From: Saprospiraceae bacterium
GTDB lineage: Bacteria > Bacteroidota > Bacteroidia > Chitinophagales > Saprospiraceae
Reading direction: 5' to 3'
Assembly: GCA_013001975.1 (NCBI GenBank)
Contig: JABDKX010000216.1
Span: forward strand, 21,322-85,321
Length of the DNA stretch: 64,000 nucleotides
Each line of letters begins with the position of its first letter. Position 1 is the first letter of the stretch. A program made the position numbers and the translations under genes. This document shows positions 53,112 to 61,134 of the stretch, piece by piece. The notes under the pieces were generated by a model. The model ran no database searches. It had not been told where the DNA came from and saw only the letters and a program-made list of their open reading frames with translations.

Positions 53112-55283
53112 TTATAAAATAAGAAGGCCATAATTCCTAATTATCGCCATTGTTTCAGAATTCCAAAATTCTTCAAAATCATCAAATTTTGTTTCATAAC
53201 TTTTCTTGATTTCAGAAACAGTTAGTATTTCAGCATTCAAATAATGAGATTCTTTGATAAGCCATTGAAGCCAATTTCCTTTTTCTTTAGAGACTGCTAA
53301 TTCGAATGACTCTTTTTTATTTATTAAATTTAGAATAGCGATTGAATCTGAAATTTGATAATCAATATTCTGACCAATCCAAATTACTTTAGAAGAATTC
53401 TTATAGTTTATTCTGTCATCCTTTTGAACAGCATTGGCGATAAAATCTTTGTCAACTGTGGTTTCTGGAATTTCAAAATCAAACCATTCTTGAAGTGGAA
53501 AGTCGAAGCACTGATCATGCATAAAATTATAAATCGACTTTTTTAAACCGAAACTGAATTGACTGTGATCGATTCCTGTTTCATCTTCAAAATCGATATC
53601 GTTATGAGCAAAACTATGTGGCACCAGCATTGGCGTTACACCGTACAATTCTGGTTGTTTGCCAATTGGACTATGTGCAGTCAATGCAAACTGATGCCAG
53701 AATCCTGAATTAATGACACCACATTCAAAAAGCTGACGGACCATTTCCAAACTATCAATTGTTTCTTGAATGGTCTGCGTAGGATAACCATACATTAAAT
53801 AAGCATGTACCATAATTCCTGCCTGCGTAAAATTGTTCGTAACTTGAGCAACTTGTTCTACCGTAACACCTTTGTCAATCAACTCAAGCAGTCGATCTGA
53901 AGCCACCTCTAAGCCACCTGACACAGCAATACAACCTGATTTTTGCAATAATCGGCAGAGGTCTAGACTGAAGTTTTTCTCAAATCGAATATTAGTCCAC
54001 CAAGTTACTTTTAATTCACGCTTTAATATTTCAATAGCTAATGCGCGCATCAAAGCTGGCGGAGCAGCTTCATCAACAAAGTGAAATCCTTTATATCCAG
54101 TTTGCTGAATCATTTCCTCCATTCTGTTTACAAGAATGCTGGCTGTAATCGGTTCGTAAGATTGTATGTAATCCAAGGATGTATCACAAAACGTACATTT
54201 CCCCCAATAACAACCATGAGCCATTGTTAATTTCAACCATTTGCCATCCGTCCACAGACTGTGCATCGGATTTACCATCTCAACGATGGCCAAGTATTTT
54301 TGCAAATCGATATCGCTGTAATCTGGTGTTCCTAAGTTATCTTGTTTATAGTCAGATCTCAAGGAGAAGTTATTATAAACAACTTCATTATTTTCTAATA
54401 CAAAAGTACGTTTGAGTAAATTGTAATCACTGTTGCTTGGCGTTGGATTTAAAACGTTATTGTAAATCAATTCAATGGGCAACTCGCCATCATCTAAAGA
54501 AATAAAATCAAAAAAAGTAAACACACGTTTATCGCTTATTGATCTTAATTCTGTATTAGCAAATCCACCGCCCATGGCCGTTTTTATGCTTGGGAAATTC
54601 GATTTTATGAATTGAGCACATTTAAATGCGCTGTATAAGTTACCGGGAAATGGGACTGAGAAACAAACAAGTTTGGGATTGTTCTCATTTATTTTTTTAG
54701 AAAGGATTTCTAGTGCGATGTCATCGATATAAGTGTTTGCGCCATTTAGTTTTTCGAATAACTTATCAAATGTATGTGCACTCTGCCCTATCTTCTCAGC
54801 ATACCGACTGAAACCAAAATCGCTATCAATGTTCTCTTTGATAAAATCAGATAAATCCTCTAAGTAAAGTGTTGAAAAATATTTCGCTTTATCAATTATG
54901 CCCATTTGCCCGAAAGCCCAATCCATGTCATTTACTTGCTCAAATCTTTTGGCCTGAGGCAAATACATTTCAGTGCAAATTATCCGGGCCAGCGATTCGT
55001 TGCTTCCTTGCAAAAACAGAATGACCTCGTCAATCGAATTGATGTATTCATTTTTCAGCTGCCATATTCTTTTACTGTTTGGTGATAGTGAATCGCTGTT
55101 AACTTTGCTAAATAATTTTATTAATCCTGATTTCGAAAAGACAGATAAAATTACATCTATTCCTAAGTCTAATTGAAATGCAGATATCCCTTTTGTATTC
55201 AAAAACCCTTTTAGATAAGGCGTTGCAGGATAGGGTGTGTTTAATTGGGTAAACGGTGGTGTTATGAGTACTACATCTGTCAA
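53112..55283 (-). CDS. B12-binding-domain radical SAM protein of unknown substrate
   Basis: A 723-residue protein. The N-terminus (VVLITPPFTQLNTPYPATPYLKG) is the usual start of cobalamin-binding radical SAM enzymes, but no DxHxxG cobalamin ligand motif is evident, so the B12 domain may be degenerate. The iron-sulfur motif is GCYWGKCTFCDTS at residues 357-369, with Cys358, Cys363 and Cys366: a C-x4-C-x2-C spacing rather than the canonical C-x3-C-x2-C. The later radical SAM strands include VAVSGGLEVASDRLLELID and MVHAYLMYGYPTQT. It leads the operon with the GreA-like and DUF1835 genes. The reaction is unknown. Confidence 0.85.
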   Translation of the reverse strand: MTDVVLITPPFTQLNTPYPATPYLKGFLNTKGISAFQLDLGIDVILSVFSKSGLIKLFSKVNSDSLSPNSKRIWQLKNEYINSIDEVILFLQGSNESLARIICTEMYLPQAKRFEQVNDMDWAFGQMGIIDKAKYFSTLYLEDLSDFIKENIDSDFGFSRYAEKIGQSAHTFDKLFEKLNGANTYIDDIALEILSKKINENNPKLVCFSVPFPGNLYSAFKCAQFIKSNFPSIKTAMGGGFANTELRSISDKRVFTFFDFISLDDGELPIELIYNNVLNPTPSNSDYNLLKRTFVLENNEVVYNNFSLRSDYKQDNLGTPDYSDIDLQKYLAIVEMVNPMHSLWTDGKWLKLTMAHGCYWGKCTFCDTSLDYIQSYEPITASILVNRMEEMIQQTGYKGFHFVDEAAPPALMRALAIEILKRELKVTWWTNIRFEKNFSLDLCRLLQKSGCIAVSGGLEVASDRLLELIDKGVTVEQVAQVTNNFTQAGIMVHAYLMYGYPTQTIQETIDSLEMVRQLFECGVINSGFWHQFALTAHSPIGKQPELYGVTPMLVPHSFAHNDIDFEDETGIDHSQFSFGLKKSIYNFMHDQCFDFPLQEWFDFEIPETTVDKDFIANAVQKDDRINYKNSSKVIWIGQNIDYQISDSIAILNLINKKESFELAVSKEKGNWLQWLIKESHYLNAEILTVSEIKKSYETKFDDFEEFWNSETMAIIRNYGLLIL

Positions 55284-55358
55284 ATTACGGTCTACTATTT
55301 GAGATGCAAGTTAATTCAATAAACCTTAAAAACAATCTGGTCAACAAAAATTATAAAG

Positions 55359-55366
55359 TATATTTG
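55359..55366 (+). promoter_or_regulatory. Promoter -7 element for the MBL-fold gene (TATATTTG)
   Basis: An exact TAnnTTTG match ending five bases before ATG 55371. The transcript would start at or next to the start codon. Confidence 0.45.
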
Positions 55367-55370
55367 TCGA

Positions 55371-56228
55371 ATGGAATTACATGTTATTGAAACTGGATAT
55401 TTTAAATTGGATGGTGGTGCTATGTTTGGTGTTGTCCCAAAACAGATGTGGTCAAAAATTAATCCTCCTGATGATAATAACATGTGTACTTGGGCATTGC
55501 GTTGTCTGCTTGTCAAAGATGGAGATCGTGTTATCTTAATTGATTCTGGAATGGGCAATAAACAAGATGAAAAATTTAGATCTCATTTTGAACCCCATGG
55601 TGAAGCTACACTTATATCAAGTATAAAGAAAGCTGGATACGCACCTGAAGAAATTACAGACGTATTGTTAACCCACCTGCATTTCGATCATGTGGGCGGT
55701 GCAGTTTATAGAAATAAAGATCAAGAGTTGGTACCTACTTTTCCAAATGCAACTTATTGGTCAAGTGAAGATCATTTCAATTGGGCTATAGATCCGAATT
55801 ATAGAGAAAAAGCATCTTTTTTAAAAGAGAATTTTGTTCCTTTAAAAGAACAAGGAAAACTCAAATATATGCCCGTGGAAAACGGCATTCACTTTTCAGA
55901 AAATATTACACTGGACTTTTACAACGGGCATACTGAAGCACTCATGGCTCCCACGATCAGTCTTCCTGATGGTAAGAAAATTGTGTTTACTTCAGACTTA
56001 TTACCATCTTCTGGACACGTTCGAATGCCATATGTCATGAGTTATGATATCAGACCGTTAGTAACGTTGAAAGAAAAAGCTAAATTCTACGAAAAAGCAT
56101 TAGATGACAATACTTATATCTTTTTTGAGCATGACAGATTGAATGTCTTAGGTCAATTAACAAGGAATGATAGAGGAAGATATGGCATAAAACTCATTTC
56201 AGAATTTGATGGTCTCATTGGTTTATAA
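55371..56228 (+). CDS. Metallo-beta-lactamase-fold hydrolase
   Basis: A 285-residue cytoplasmic enzyme. The dinuclear zinc motif THLHFDHVGG lies at residues 101-110 (His102, His104, Asp106, His107), with a later His (NGHTEALM), an Asp (FTSDLLPSS) and a C-terminal His (FFEHDR). The arrangement and the DSGMGN segment near residue 60 are closest to the N-acyl-homoserine-lactonase/quorum-quenching and phosphodiesterase-like subgroup of the fold, but the substrate is not predictable. It is followed by the convergent plsC-like gene with only six bases between stops. Confidence 0.88.
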   Translation: MELHVIETGYFKLDGGAMFGVVPKQMWSKINPPDDNNMCTWALRCLLVKDGDRVILIDSGMGNKQDEKFRSHFEPHGEATLISSIKKAGYAPEEITDVLLTHLHFDHVGGAVYRNKDQELVPTFPNATYWSSEDHFNWAIDPNYREKASFLKENFVPLKEQGKLKYMPVENGIHFSENITLDFYNGHTEALMAPTISLPDGKKIVFTSDLLPSSGHVRMPYVMSYDIRPLVTLKEKAKFYEKALDDNTYIFFEHDRLNVLGQLTRNDRGRYGIKLISEFDGLIGL

Positions 56229-56234
56229 TAAAAA

Positions 56235-56969
56235 CTATTTTTCTGATAGACTCTCTCCTATCATTCTGTGTGCTTGATTTAATATATCTTCATTGGACTG
56301 TCCTTCTCGGTAAATGGGATCTAACACTGTCCAACTTATTTTTTTAAAGACATTCAAAGGATAAGCTTTTTTATTCATATACAAATCACCTGTTCCCTTA
56401 ATTGCGATTGGCAAAATGATGGCATTAGGCGCCTTTTTTATAAGGGCTTCAAAACCTCCTAATTTAAATCGCGTCAATTCATTGGATCTTGTACCTTCGG
56501 GAAATATAACTGCTGCAAAATTATTTTCATTTATAAAAGCGCCAAGTTTCATTATTTCGTTTATGGATTGACTGCGATCCTTCCTATCGATAATCGCAGC
56601 ACCACTTTTTCTAAGATTGTACGATACACTTGGGATACCTTTCGACAATGATTTTTTAGAAACAAAAACGGGTTTAAGTTGACTTAGTAATCCATAAATG
56701 CCAGTAATATCATGTAAACTGCTGTGATTAGCTAAAACGATAAGCGGTTTGTCTTTAGGAATTTTATGTTTGTCTTTTACTTTAATGCTTGTTCCCAAAA
56801 CACGCAATGCATTTACAAGACAATAATTAAGAACATACACAACCTTTTGATGTGCTGTTCTTCCAAATAATTGATAAGCTAAAACTTGAATTGGATGAAA
56901 AACAACCAATATTAAACCAAACAAAAAATAAAATATTGGCGTCAGCAAATGTGCTAATATGAATTTCAT
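56235..56969 (-). CDS. 1-acyl-sn-glycerol-3-phosphate acyltransferase-like (PlsC family)
   Basis: A 244-residue membrane-associated acyltransferase of phospholipid synthesis: lysophosphatidic acid plus acyl donor gives phosphatidic acid. There are one or two hydrophobic segments in the first 50 residues. Motif I is NHSSLHD with His82 and Asp87 (the catalytic pair), and motif III is FPEGTR at 156-161. The family also includes ornithine-lipid and other lysolipid acyltransferases, so substrate specificity is not certain. It is a single minus-strand gene, convergent with the MBL gene and divergent from the sodium symporter. Confidence 0.88.
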   Translation of the reverse strand: MKFILAHLLTPIFYFLFGLILVVFHPIQVLAYQLFGRTAHQKVVYVLNYCLVNALRVLGTSIKVKDKHKIPKDKPLIVLANHSSLHDITGIYGLLSQLKPVFVSKKSLSKGIPSVSYNLRKSGAAIIDRKDRSQSINEIMKLGAFINENNFAAVIFPEGTRSNELTRFKLGGFEALIKKAPNAIILPIAIKGTGDLYMNKKAYPLNVFKKISWTVLDPIYREGQSNEDILNQAHRMIGESLSEK

Positions 56970-57177
56970 TGGTAATTGCTATTTTGGGCTCTAAAGTACA
57001 TAGATTTTATGGTTGCATGTTAGTTACAATTTGTATAAAAAGTAATACCATATTTAATTTGTCATATCATTTGATATTTTATTTAGGCTATAAATCGTGG
57101 ATTGTATAATTTTTTTATATTTTTCAACTTATTGTAAAGAGTACACTTTCAAGTATTCACAAAAAACGAAATAAAAA

Positions 57178-58761
57178 ATGAATTTCAGTAACACAGACTT
57201 AGGGATTTTTGTAGTATATCTCGTCGCCATGATGGGTATAGGTATTTGGATATCGGTAAGGAATAAAAGTAAGAATACCAAAGATTACTTTTTAGCCGAT
57301 AAGTCATTGCCATGGTGGGTTATTGGTGGTTCATTGATAGCATCCAATATTTCTGCCGAACAAATGATTGGCATGTCAGGATCGGGATTTGTTATTGGGA
57401 TGGCGATAGCTACTTACGAATTGATGGCAGCGGCTACATTGTTAGTAGTTGCTAAATTTTTATTACCTCTGTTTTTAAAGCATAACATCAGCACGATGCC
57501 GCAGTTTTTAGAACAGAGATATGACGGTCGCGTAAGAACAGGATTGGCGATTTTTTGGTTGATGCTTTTCGTTTTTGTCAATATTACTTCACTATTATTT
57601 TTAGGAAGTTTGGCTATAAACAGTATTCTTGGTGTACCAATCTTTTGGTCGGTTATAGGATTAGCTATCTATGCTTCAACATTTTCCATATTTGGCGGAC
57701 TACGAGCTGTCGTATGGACTGATGTGATTCAGGTTGTGGTGTTATTGTTTGGTGGGATTTTAGCGACAATTACAATTTTAAATGCGTTATCAGATGGCGG
57801 TGGATTTATTGAAGGATTGAAAATGCTTTATGAAAAGGCGCCTGAAAAATTTGATATGATATTCAGCAAAGATGCCACATTTACTAATATAGAAACGGGA
57901 GAGAAAGAATCTGCTTACGCTTTGTTACCAGGTATTGGCGTTTTAGTAGGTGGTATGTGGATTGCTAATTTATACTACTGGGGTTTTAATCAATATATAA
58001 TTCAAAGAGCCTTAGCTGCGAAAAATATTAGAGAAGCGCAAAAGGGTTTATTATTTGCATCTTTCCTTAAAGTATTTATGCCATTTGTAGTTGTACTTCC
58101 AGGAATCGCAGCTTATGTTATGGGTGCTGAACTTGAGAAAGCTGACCAAGCTTTTCCATGGGTTGTCAACAATTATGTAGATACAGGATTGAAGGGCATT
58201 GTTGTGGCCGCTTTGGTTGCCGCTATCGGATCTTCTTTAAGTTCGATAGTTAACAGTACATCTACTATCTACACGTTAGACATTCATAAGAGAATATTTA
58301 ATAAAGAAGCCAGTGAGATGAGTTTGGTAAAAACGGGGCGTATTGTTGCCGCAGTTTCATTAATAATTGGTATTATAATGACGCCTGCTCTTCAAAGTTT
58401 CGATCAAGTATTCCAATTTATTCAAGAATATACAGGATTCATTTCACCAGCCATATTAGCCGTATTTATATTAGGATTATTTTGGAAGAGGACGACGACG
58501 GAAGCTGCCTTGGCAGCCATCTTTGTAGCTATTCCATTAAGTTTAGGTATGAAATCCATGTTTGCAGAAATGCCGTTTTTAGATCGAATGGGCTACATAT
58601 TCTTGATCTTATCAGGACTCATGATTGTCATTTCTCTATTTGGTAAAACAGACAAAGGATTAGACAACGAACGATCTTTATTTAAAACCAGTGCTGCTTT
58701 CAATTTTGGCAGTCTGATCGTAGTAGCTTTATTGGCAGCGATTTATGCTTTGTTCTGGTAA
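57178..58761 (+). CDS. Sodium/solute symporter (SSS family, SGLT-like)
   Basis: A 527-residue transporter with about 13-14 hydrophobic segments. It opens with VVYLVAMMGIGIWISVRNKSKNTKDYFLADKSLPWW, then SLIASNISAEQMIGMSGSGF, the classical SSS signature region, and contains the later SLSSIVNSTSTIYTLDIHKR segment that contributes to the Na+ site. The pattern is that of the sugar-type SGLT subgroup (vSGLT-like), which suggests Na+-driven sugar uptake, but this is inference. It is monocistronic, convergent with the acyl-CoA dehydrogenase. The 208-base upstream gap holds a small inverted repeat (ATATCA-TT-TGATAT at 57064-57077) and no clear TAnnTTTG element. Confidence 0.93.
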   Translation: MNFSNTDLGIFVVYLVAMMGIGIWISVRNKSKNTKDYFLADKSLPWWVIGGSLIASNISAEQMIGMSGSGFVIGMAIATYELMAAATLLVVAKFLLPLFLKHNISTMPQFLEQRYDGRVRTGLAIFWLMLFVFVNITSLLFLGSLAINSILGVPIFWSVIGLAIYASTFSIFGGLRAVVWTDVIQVVVLLFGGILATITILNALSDGGGFIEGLKMLYEKAPEKFDMIFSKDATFTNIETGEKESAYALLPGIGVLVGGMWIANLYYWGFNQYIIQRALAAKNIREAQKGLLFASFLKVFMPFVVVLPGIAAYVMGAELEKADQAFPWVVNNYVDTGLKGIVVAALVAAIGSSLSSIVNSTSTIYTLDIHKRIFNKEASEMSLVKTGRIVAAVSLIIGIIMTPALQSFDQVFQFIQEYTGFISPAILAVFILGLFWKRTTTEAALAAIFVAIPLSLGMKSMFAEMPFLDRMGYIFLILSGLMIVISLFGKTDKGLDNERSLFKTSAAFNFGSLIVVALLAAIYALFW

Positions 58762-58779
58762 TCGAAATATGACCTCTAG

Positions 58780-59943
58780 TTAGAAAGAGCTTTTATAAGT
58801 TTTCTTGTCAATAACTATTTTTGCTATAACTTCTTTTAAAATTTGAGAAGTACCGCCACCGATAGGCCCTAATCGGCTGTCTCTTGACATTCTTGCTAGA
58901 GGATATTCTTCCATGTATCCATATCCACCGAGATATTGTAAGCAGTTATAAATGACCTCATCTGCCACTTTTGTAGATTGCAATTTTGACATAGTTGCTT
59001 GTCTGACTGGATATTCCCCTCTATTCAGTTTATCAACTATCGCGTAATTAAATATCTTCTGAATTTCTACTGAAGTCGCCATTTCTGCAATGCTGTGTCT
59101 GAGCGCTTGAAACCTATCTAAAGTTTGTCCAAAGGCTTTTCGTTCTGACATATATTGTAAGGTATATTCCAAAGCATACTCTGCTCTTGCATGTGCATTA
59201 ACGCCCATGATTAATCTTTCAAGTGCCAAGTGTTGCATTAAATAAGCAAATCCTTTGTTTTCTTCGCCCAATAAGTTTTTAACGGGAACTTTTACATTAT
59301 CAAAGGCTATTTCTCCTGTATCAGAGGCTCTCCATCCTAACTTATCAAGTTTGTTTGCACTTATACCGGGCATATCTCTGTCCAAAAGAAACATTGAGAT
59401 GCCTCTTGATTTTGCAGCCGTATCTGTTTTTGCTGAGACGACAAGATAGTCACTGTAAATTCCATTGGTTATAAACGTTTTGGACCCATTGATGAGATAG
59501 TGATCCCCATTGAGTGTCGCTGTTGTTCTCATACCTGCGACATCAGATCCTGCAAATGGTTCAGTGATACAAAGGCAACCTATCTTCTTCCCTTCTATGC
59601 TTGGTTTTAAGTATTCTTGTTTAATGCGTTCATCGCCTTCTGCATTTAAGTGTTGCATCGCCAAAAAAGCATGCGCCCACATAGCGGCAGCGAAACCACC
59701 TGAATTTATACGTTGCATTTCTTCTAACCAAATGACAGTATAAAATTTATCCAACTCTAATCCACCATAAGCTTCAGGGTAATCTAAACCGAAATATCCC
59801 ATCTCACCAAACTTTTCCCAAATAAATCTCTCAATTGTTCCTGTCTCTTCCCACTTATCAATATGTGGAACAACTTCTTTCTCCAAAAAAGACCTAAATC
59901 CTTCTCTAAACAACTTGTGTTCCTCATTAAAATACTTACTCAT
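58780..59943 (-). CDS. Acyl-CoA dehydrogenase
   Basis: A 387-residue FAD enzyme of beta-oxidation or branched-chain amino-acid catabolism. Visible family motifs are CITEPFAGSDVAGMRTTA and KTFITNGIYSDYLVV in the N-terminal and middle domains, the ALERLIMG helix with the Glu that is catalytic in several subfamilies, and GGYGYMEEYPLARMSRDSR near the C-terminus. The length matches medium or isovaleryl types. Chain length is not determinable. The TetR-family gene lies 28 bases upstream on the same strand, so the pair is probably one operon regulated by it. Confidence 0.95.
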   Translation of the reverse strand: MSKYFNEEHKLFREGFRSFLEKEVVPHIDKWEETGTIERFIWEKFGEMGYFGLDYPEAYGGLELDKFYTVIWLEEMQRINSGGFAAAMWAHAFLAMQHLNAEGDERIKQEYLKPSIEGKKIGCLCITEPFAGSDVAGMRTTATLNGDHYLINGSKTFITNGIYSDYLVVSAKTDTAAKSRGISMFLLDRDMPGISANKLDKLGWRASDTGEIAFDNVKVPVKNLLGEENKGFAYLMQHLALERLIMGVNAHARAEYALEYTLQYMSERKAFGQTLDRFQALRHSIAEMATSVEIQKIFNYAIVDKLNRGEYPVRQATMSKLQSTKVADEVIYNCLQYLGGYGYMEEYPLARMSRDSRLGPIGGGTSQILKEVIAKIVIDKKTYKSSF

Positions 59944-59971
59944 AAAATTTTTCTTTTGTTAGTGTTTTGAT

Positions 59972-60751
59972 TTACTGACCTGCTACCCAAGTTTTTAATT
60001 CTTTGTCATATTTCAGCTTTTCGATTGGAGGATGCTCCAAGAAAAAGGCTTGATAAAACAATGAAGTCAGATACTCAGCCATAGCCCTTTCTGTTATTTT
60101 AAGTTTGCTTATTTTCGATTCTTTAGTTATATAATAGTCTATTAATATTTCTTCTCCAATACTACCTAAAGCTCTTAGAATAATCCTTAATTGATTATTC
60201 GACATTTTACTTCTTATCCCGTCAGTAGGTAACTTTTTAAGACTTTCTTCTTGTGATTTTATAAATACTAATCTAACCAAGGCACCAAAGTTGGGTTCTT
60301 CCCACATCATTTCTTTCATGCATTGCATCATGCCAGGATAGAGGGAGTAACTCTTTACAATTCTAAAATAGTATGTATAACCCACATCATACCATTCTTG
60401 TTTAGACAAAGAGGGCTTATCTAGTATGCTGCCTTTAAATCTTGACAGAAAATCGAGTAAAACCTCGATTACCAAACTTTTTAAATCTGGGAAATAATGA
60501 TAAAACAATCCATTAGCCATGCCAGCTTCGCTCATGACATCGCCAATTCGCATCTTATGATAACCAACTTTTTCTAAAGTTCTTCTGCACGCTTTTTTAA
60601 TATTTGAACGCGCAATTTCGCCTTTATGACTTTTGGGAGATTTTAAGTTATTACTCAATGCAATATCGGCTGCTTTTTTCCAAGCAACTTCCAGTTCATT
60701 CTTTAATTCTTTCTCTCTTTTAAGCATTTTTGAATTTGAATTCAATTTCAT
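59972..60751 (-). CDS. TetR/AcrR-family transcriptional regulator
   Basis: A 259-residue regulator. After about 45 residues of Lys-rich N-terminal extension comes a TetR helix-turn-helix (ARSNIKKACRRTLEKVGYHK, MRIGDVMSEAGMANGLFYHYF, then PDLKSLVIEVL). The rest is a helical ligand domain. Because it precedes an acyl-CoA dehydrogenase gene by 28 bases, an acyl-CoA-responsive repressor like FadR of Bacillus or Thermus is the best guess. A perfect 14-base palindrome lies 58 bases upstream, in the shared region with feoAB. The start may be ATG 60751 or ATG 60727. Confidence 0.9.
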   Translation of the reverse strand: MKLNSNSKMLKREKELKNELEVAWKKAADIALSNNLKSPKSHKGEIARSNIKKACRRTLEKVGYHKMRIGDVMSEAGMANGLFYHYFPDLKSLVIEVLLDFLSRFKGSILDKPSLSKQEWYDVGYTYYFRIVKSYSLYPGMMQCMKEMMWEEPNFGALVRLVFIKSQEESLKKLPTDGIRSKMSNNQLRIILRALGSIGEEILIDYYITKESKISKLKITERAMAEYLTSLFYQAFFLEHPPIEKLKYDKELKTWVAGQ

Positions 60752-60808
60752 AAAAGTACAAAAATTACTTACTTTTCATACAGCTCTAGTTACTTTTTAC
60801 TTCATTTC

Positions 60809-60822
60809 AGGTATTAATACCT
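60809..60822. promoter_or_regulatory. Perfect palindrome AGGTATTAATACCT between tetR-like gene and feoA
   Basis: A 14-base perfect palindrome in the divergent gap, 58 bases before the TetR ATG and 61 before the feoA -7 element. Such a site is the expected form for a TetR dimer operator; a metal-dependent regulator of feoAB is an alternative. Binding is inferred, not shown. Confidence 0.5.
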
Positions 60823-60833
60823 ATTAGACTGCA

Positions 60834-60853
60834 TATTAATTATATAGCTAATA
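60834..60853. promoter_or_regulatory. Imperfect palindrome upstream of feoA
   Basis: TATTAATTATATAGCTAATA matches its reverse complement at 16 of 20 positions and lies 29 bases before the feoA -7 element, the place expected for an iron- or metal-dependent operator. It is AT-rich, so chance similarity is possible. Confidence 0.35.
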
Positions 60854-60882
60854 ACAATTTAGATTAAATAAGAATAAAAATT

Positions 60883-60890
60883 TAAATTTG
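60883..60890 (+). promoter_or_regulatory. Promoter -7 element for feoAB (TAAATTTG)
   Basis: An exact TAnnTTTG match 16 bases before the feoA ATG. Confidence 0.5.
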
Positions 60891-60906
60891 CATTCAAACT
60901 GGAAAA

Positions 60907-61134
60907 ATGCTTAATCTGAAAGCTGGAGAGAAAGGAATAATAACGTCAGTCAGGCTCAATTATGAGGCTCAAAAAAAACTATTGACGTATGGAATTGGTA
61001 AGGGCGCGTTAATAGACATTCTATACAGCCCTGGGTTTTCAGGATTATGCAAAATCACCATCAATGGTAAGACAATAAGTCTTAGAAAATCAGATGCTTC
61101 AAAAATTGACGCTGTAAAATACAATCAAAAATGA
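60907..61134 (+). CDS. feoA: Ferrous iron transport protein FeoA
   Basis: A 75-residue SH3-like protein (GEKGIITSVRLNYEAQKKLLTYGIGKGALIDILY, then TINGKTISLRKSDASKI) that partners with FeoB in Fe2+ uptake. Its length and order of strands match FeoA. The stop overlaps the feoB start by four bases (ATGA), so the two are translationally coupled. Confidence 0.92.
   Translation: MLNLKAGEKGIITSVRLNYEAQKKLLTYGIGKGALIDILYSPGFSGLCKITINGKTISLRKSDASKIDAVKYNQK

Noticed and set aside
55316..55558. Minus-strand 80-codon frame over the start of the MBL gene
   Set aside because: It overlaps the strongly supported metallo-beta-lactamase frame antisense and has no motif.
57064..57077. ATATCA-TT-TGATAT inverted repeat upstream of the sodium symporter
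   Set aside because: It is short and fully AT-biased; chance occurrence in this composition is likely and no regulator is adjacent.
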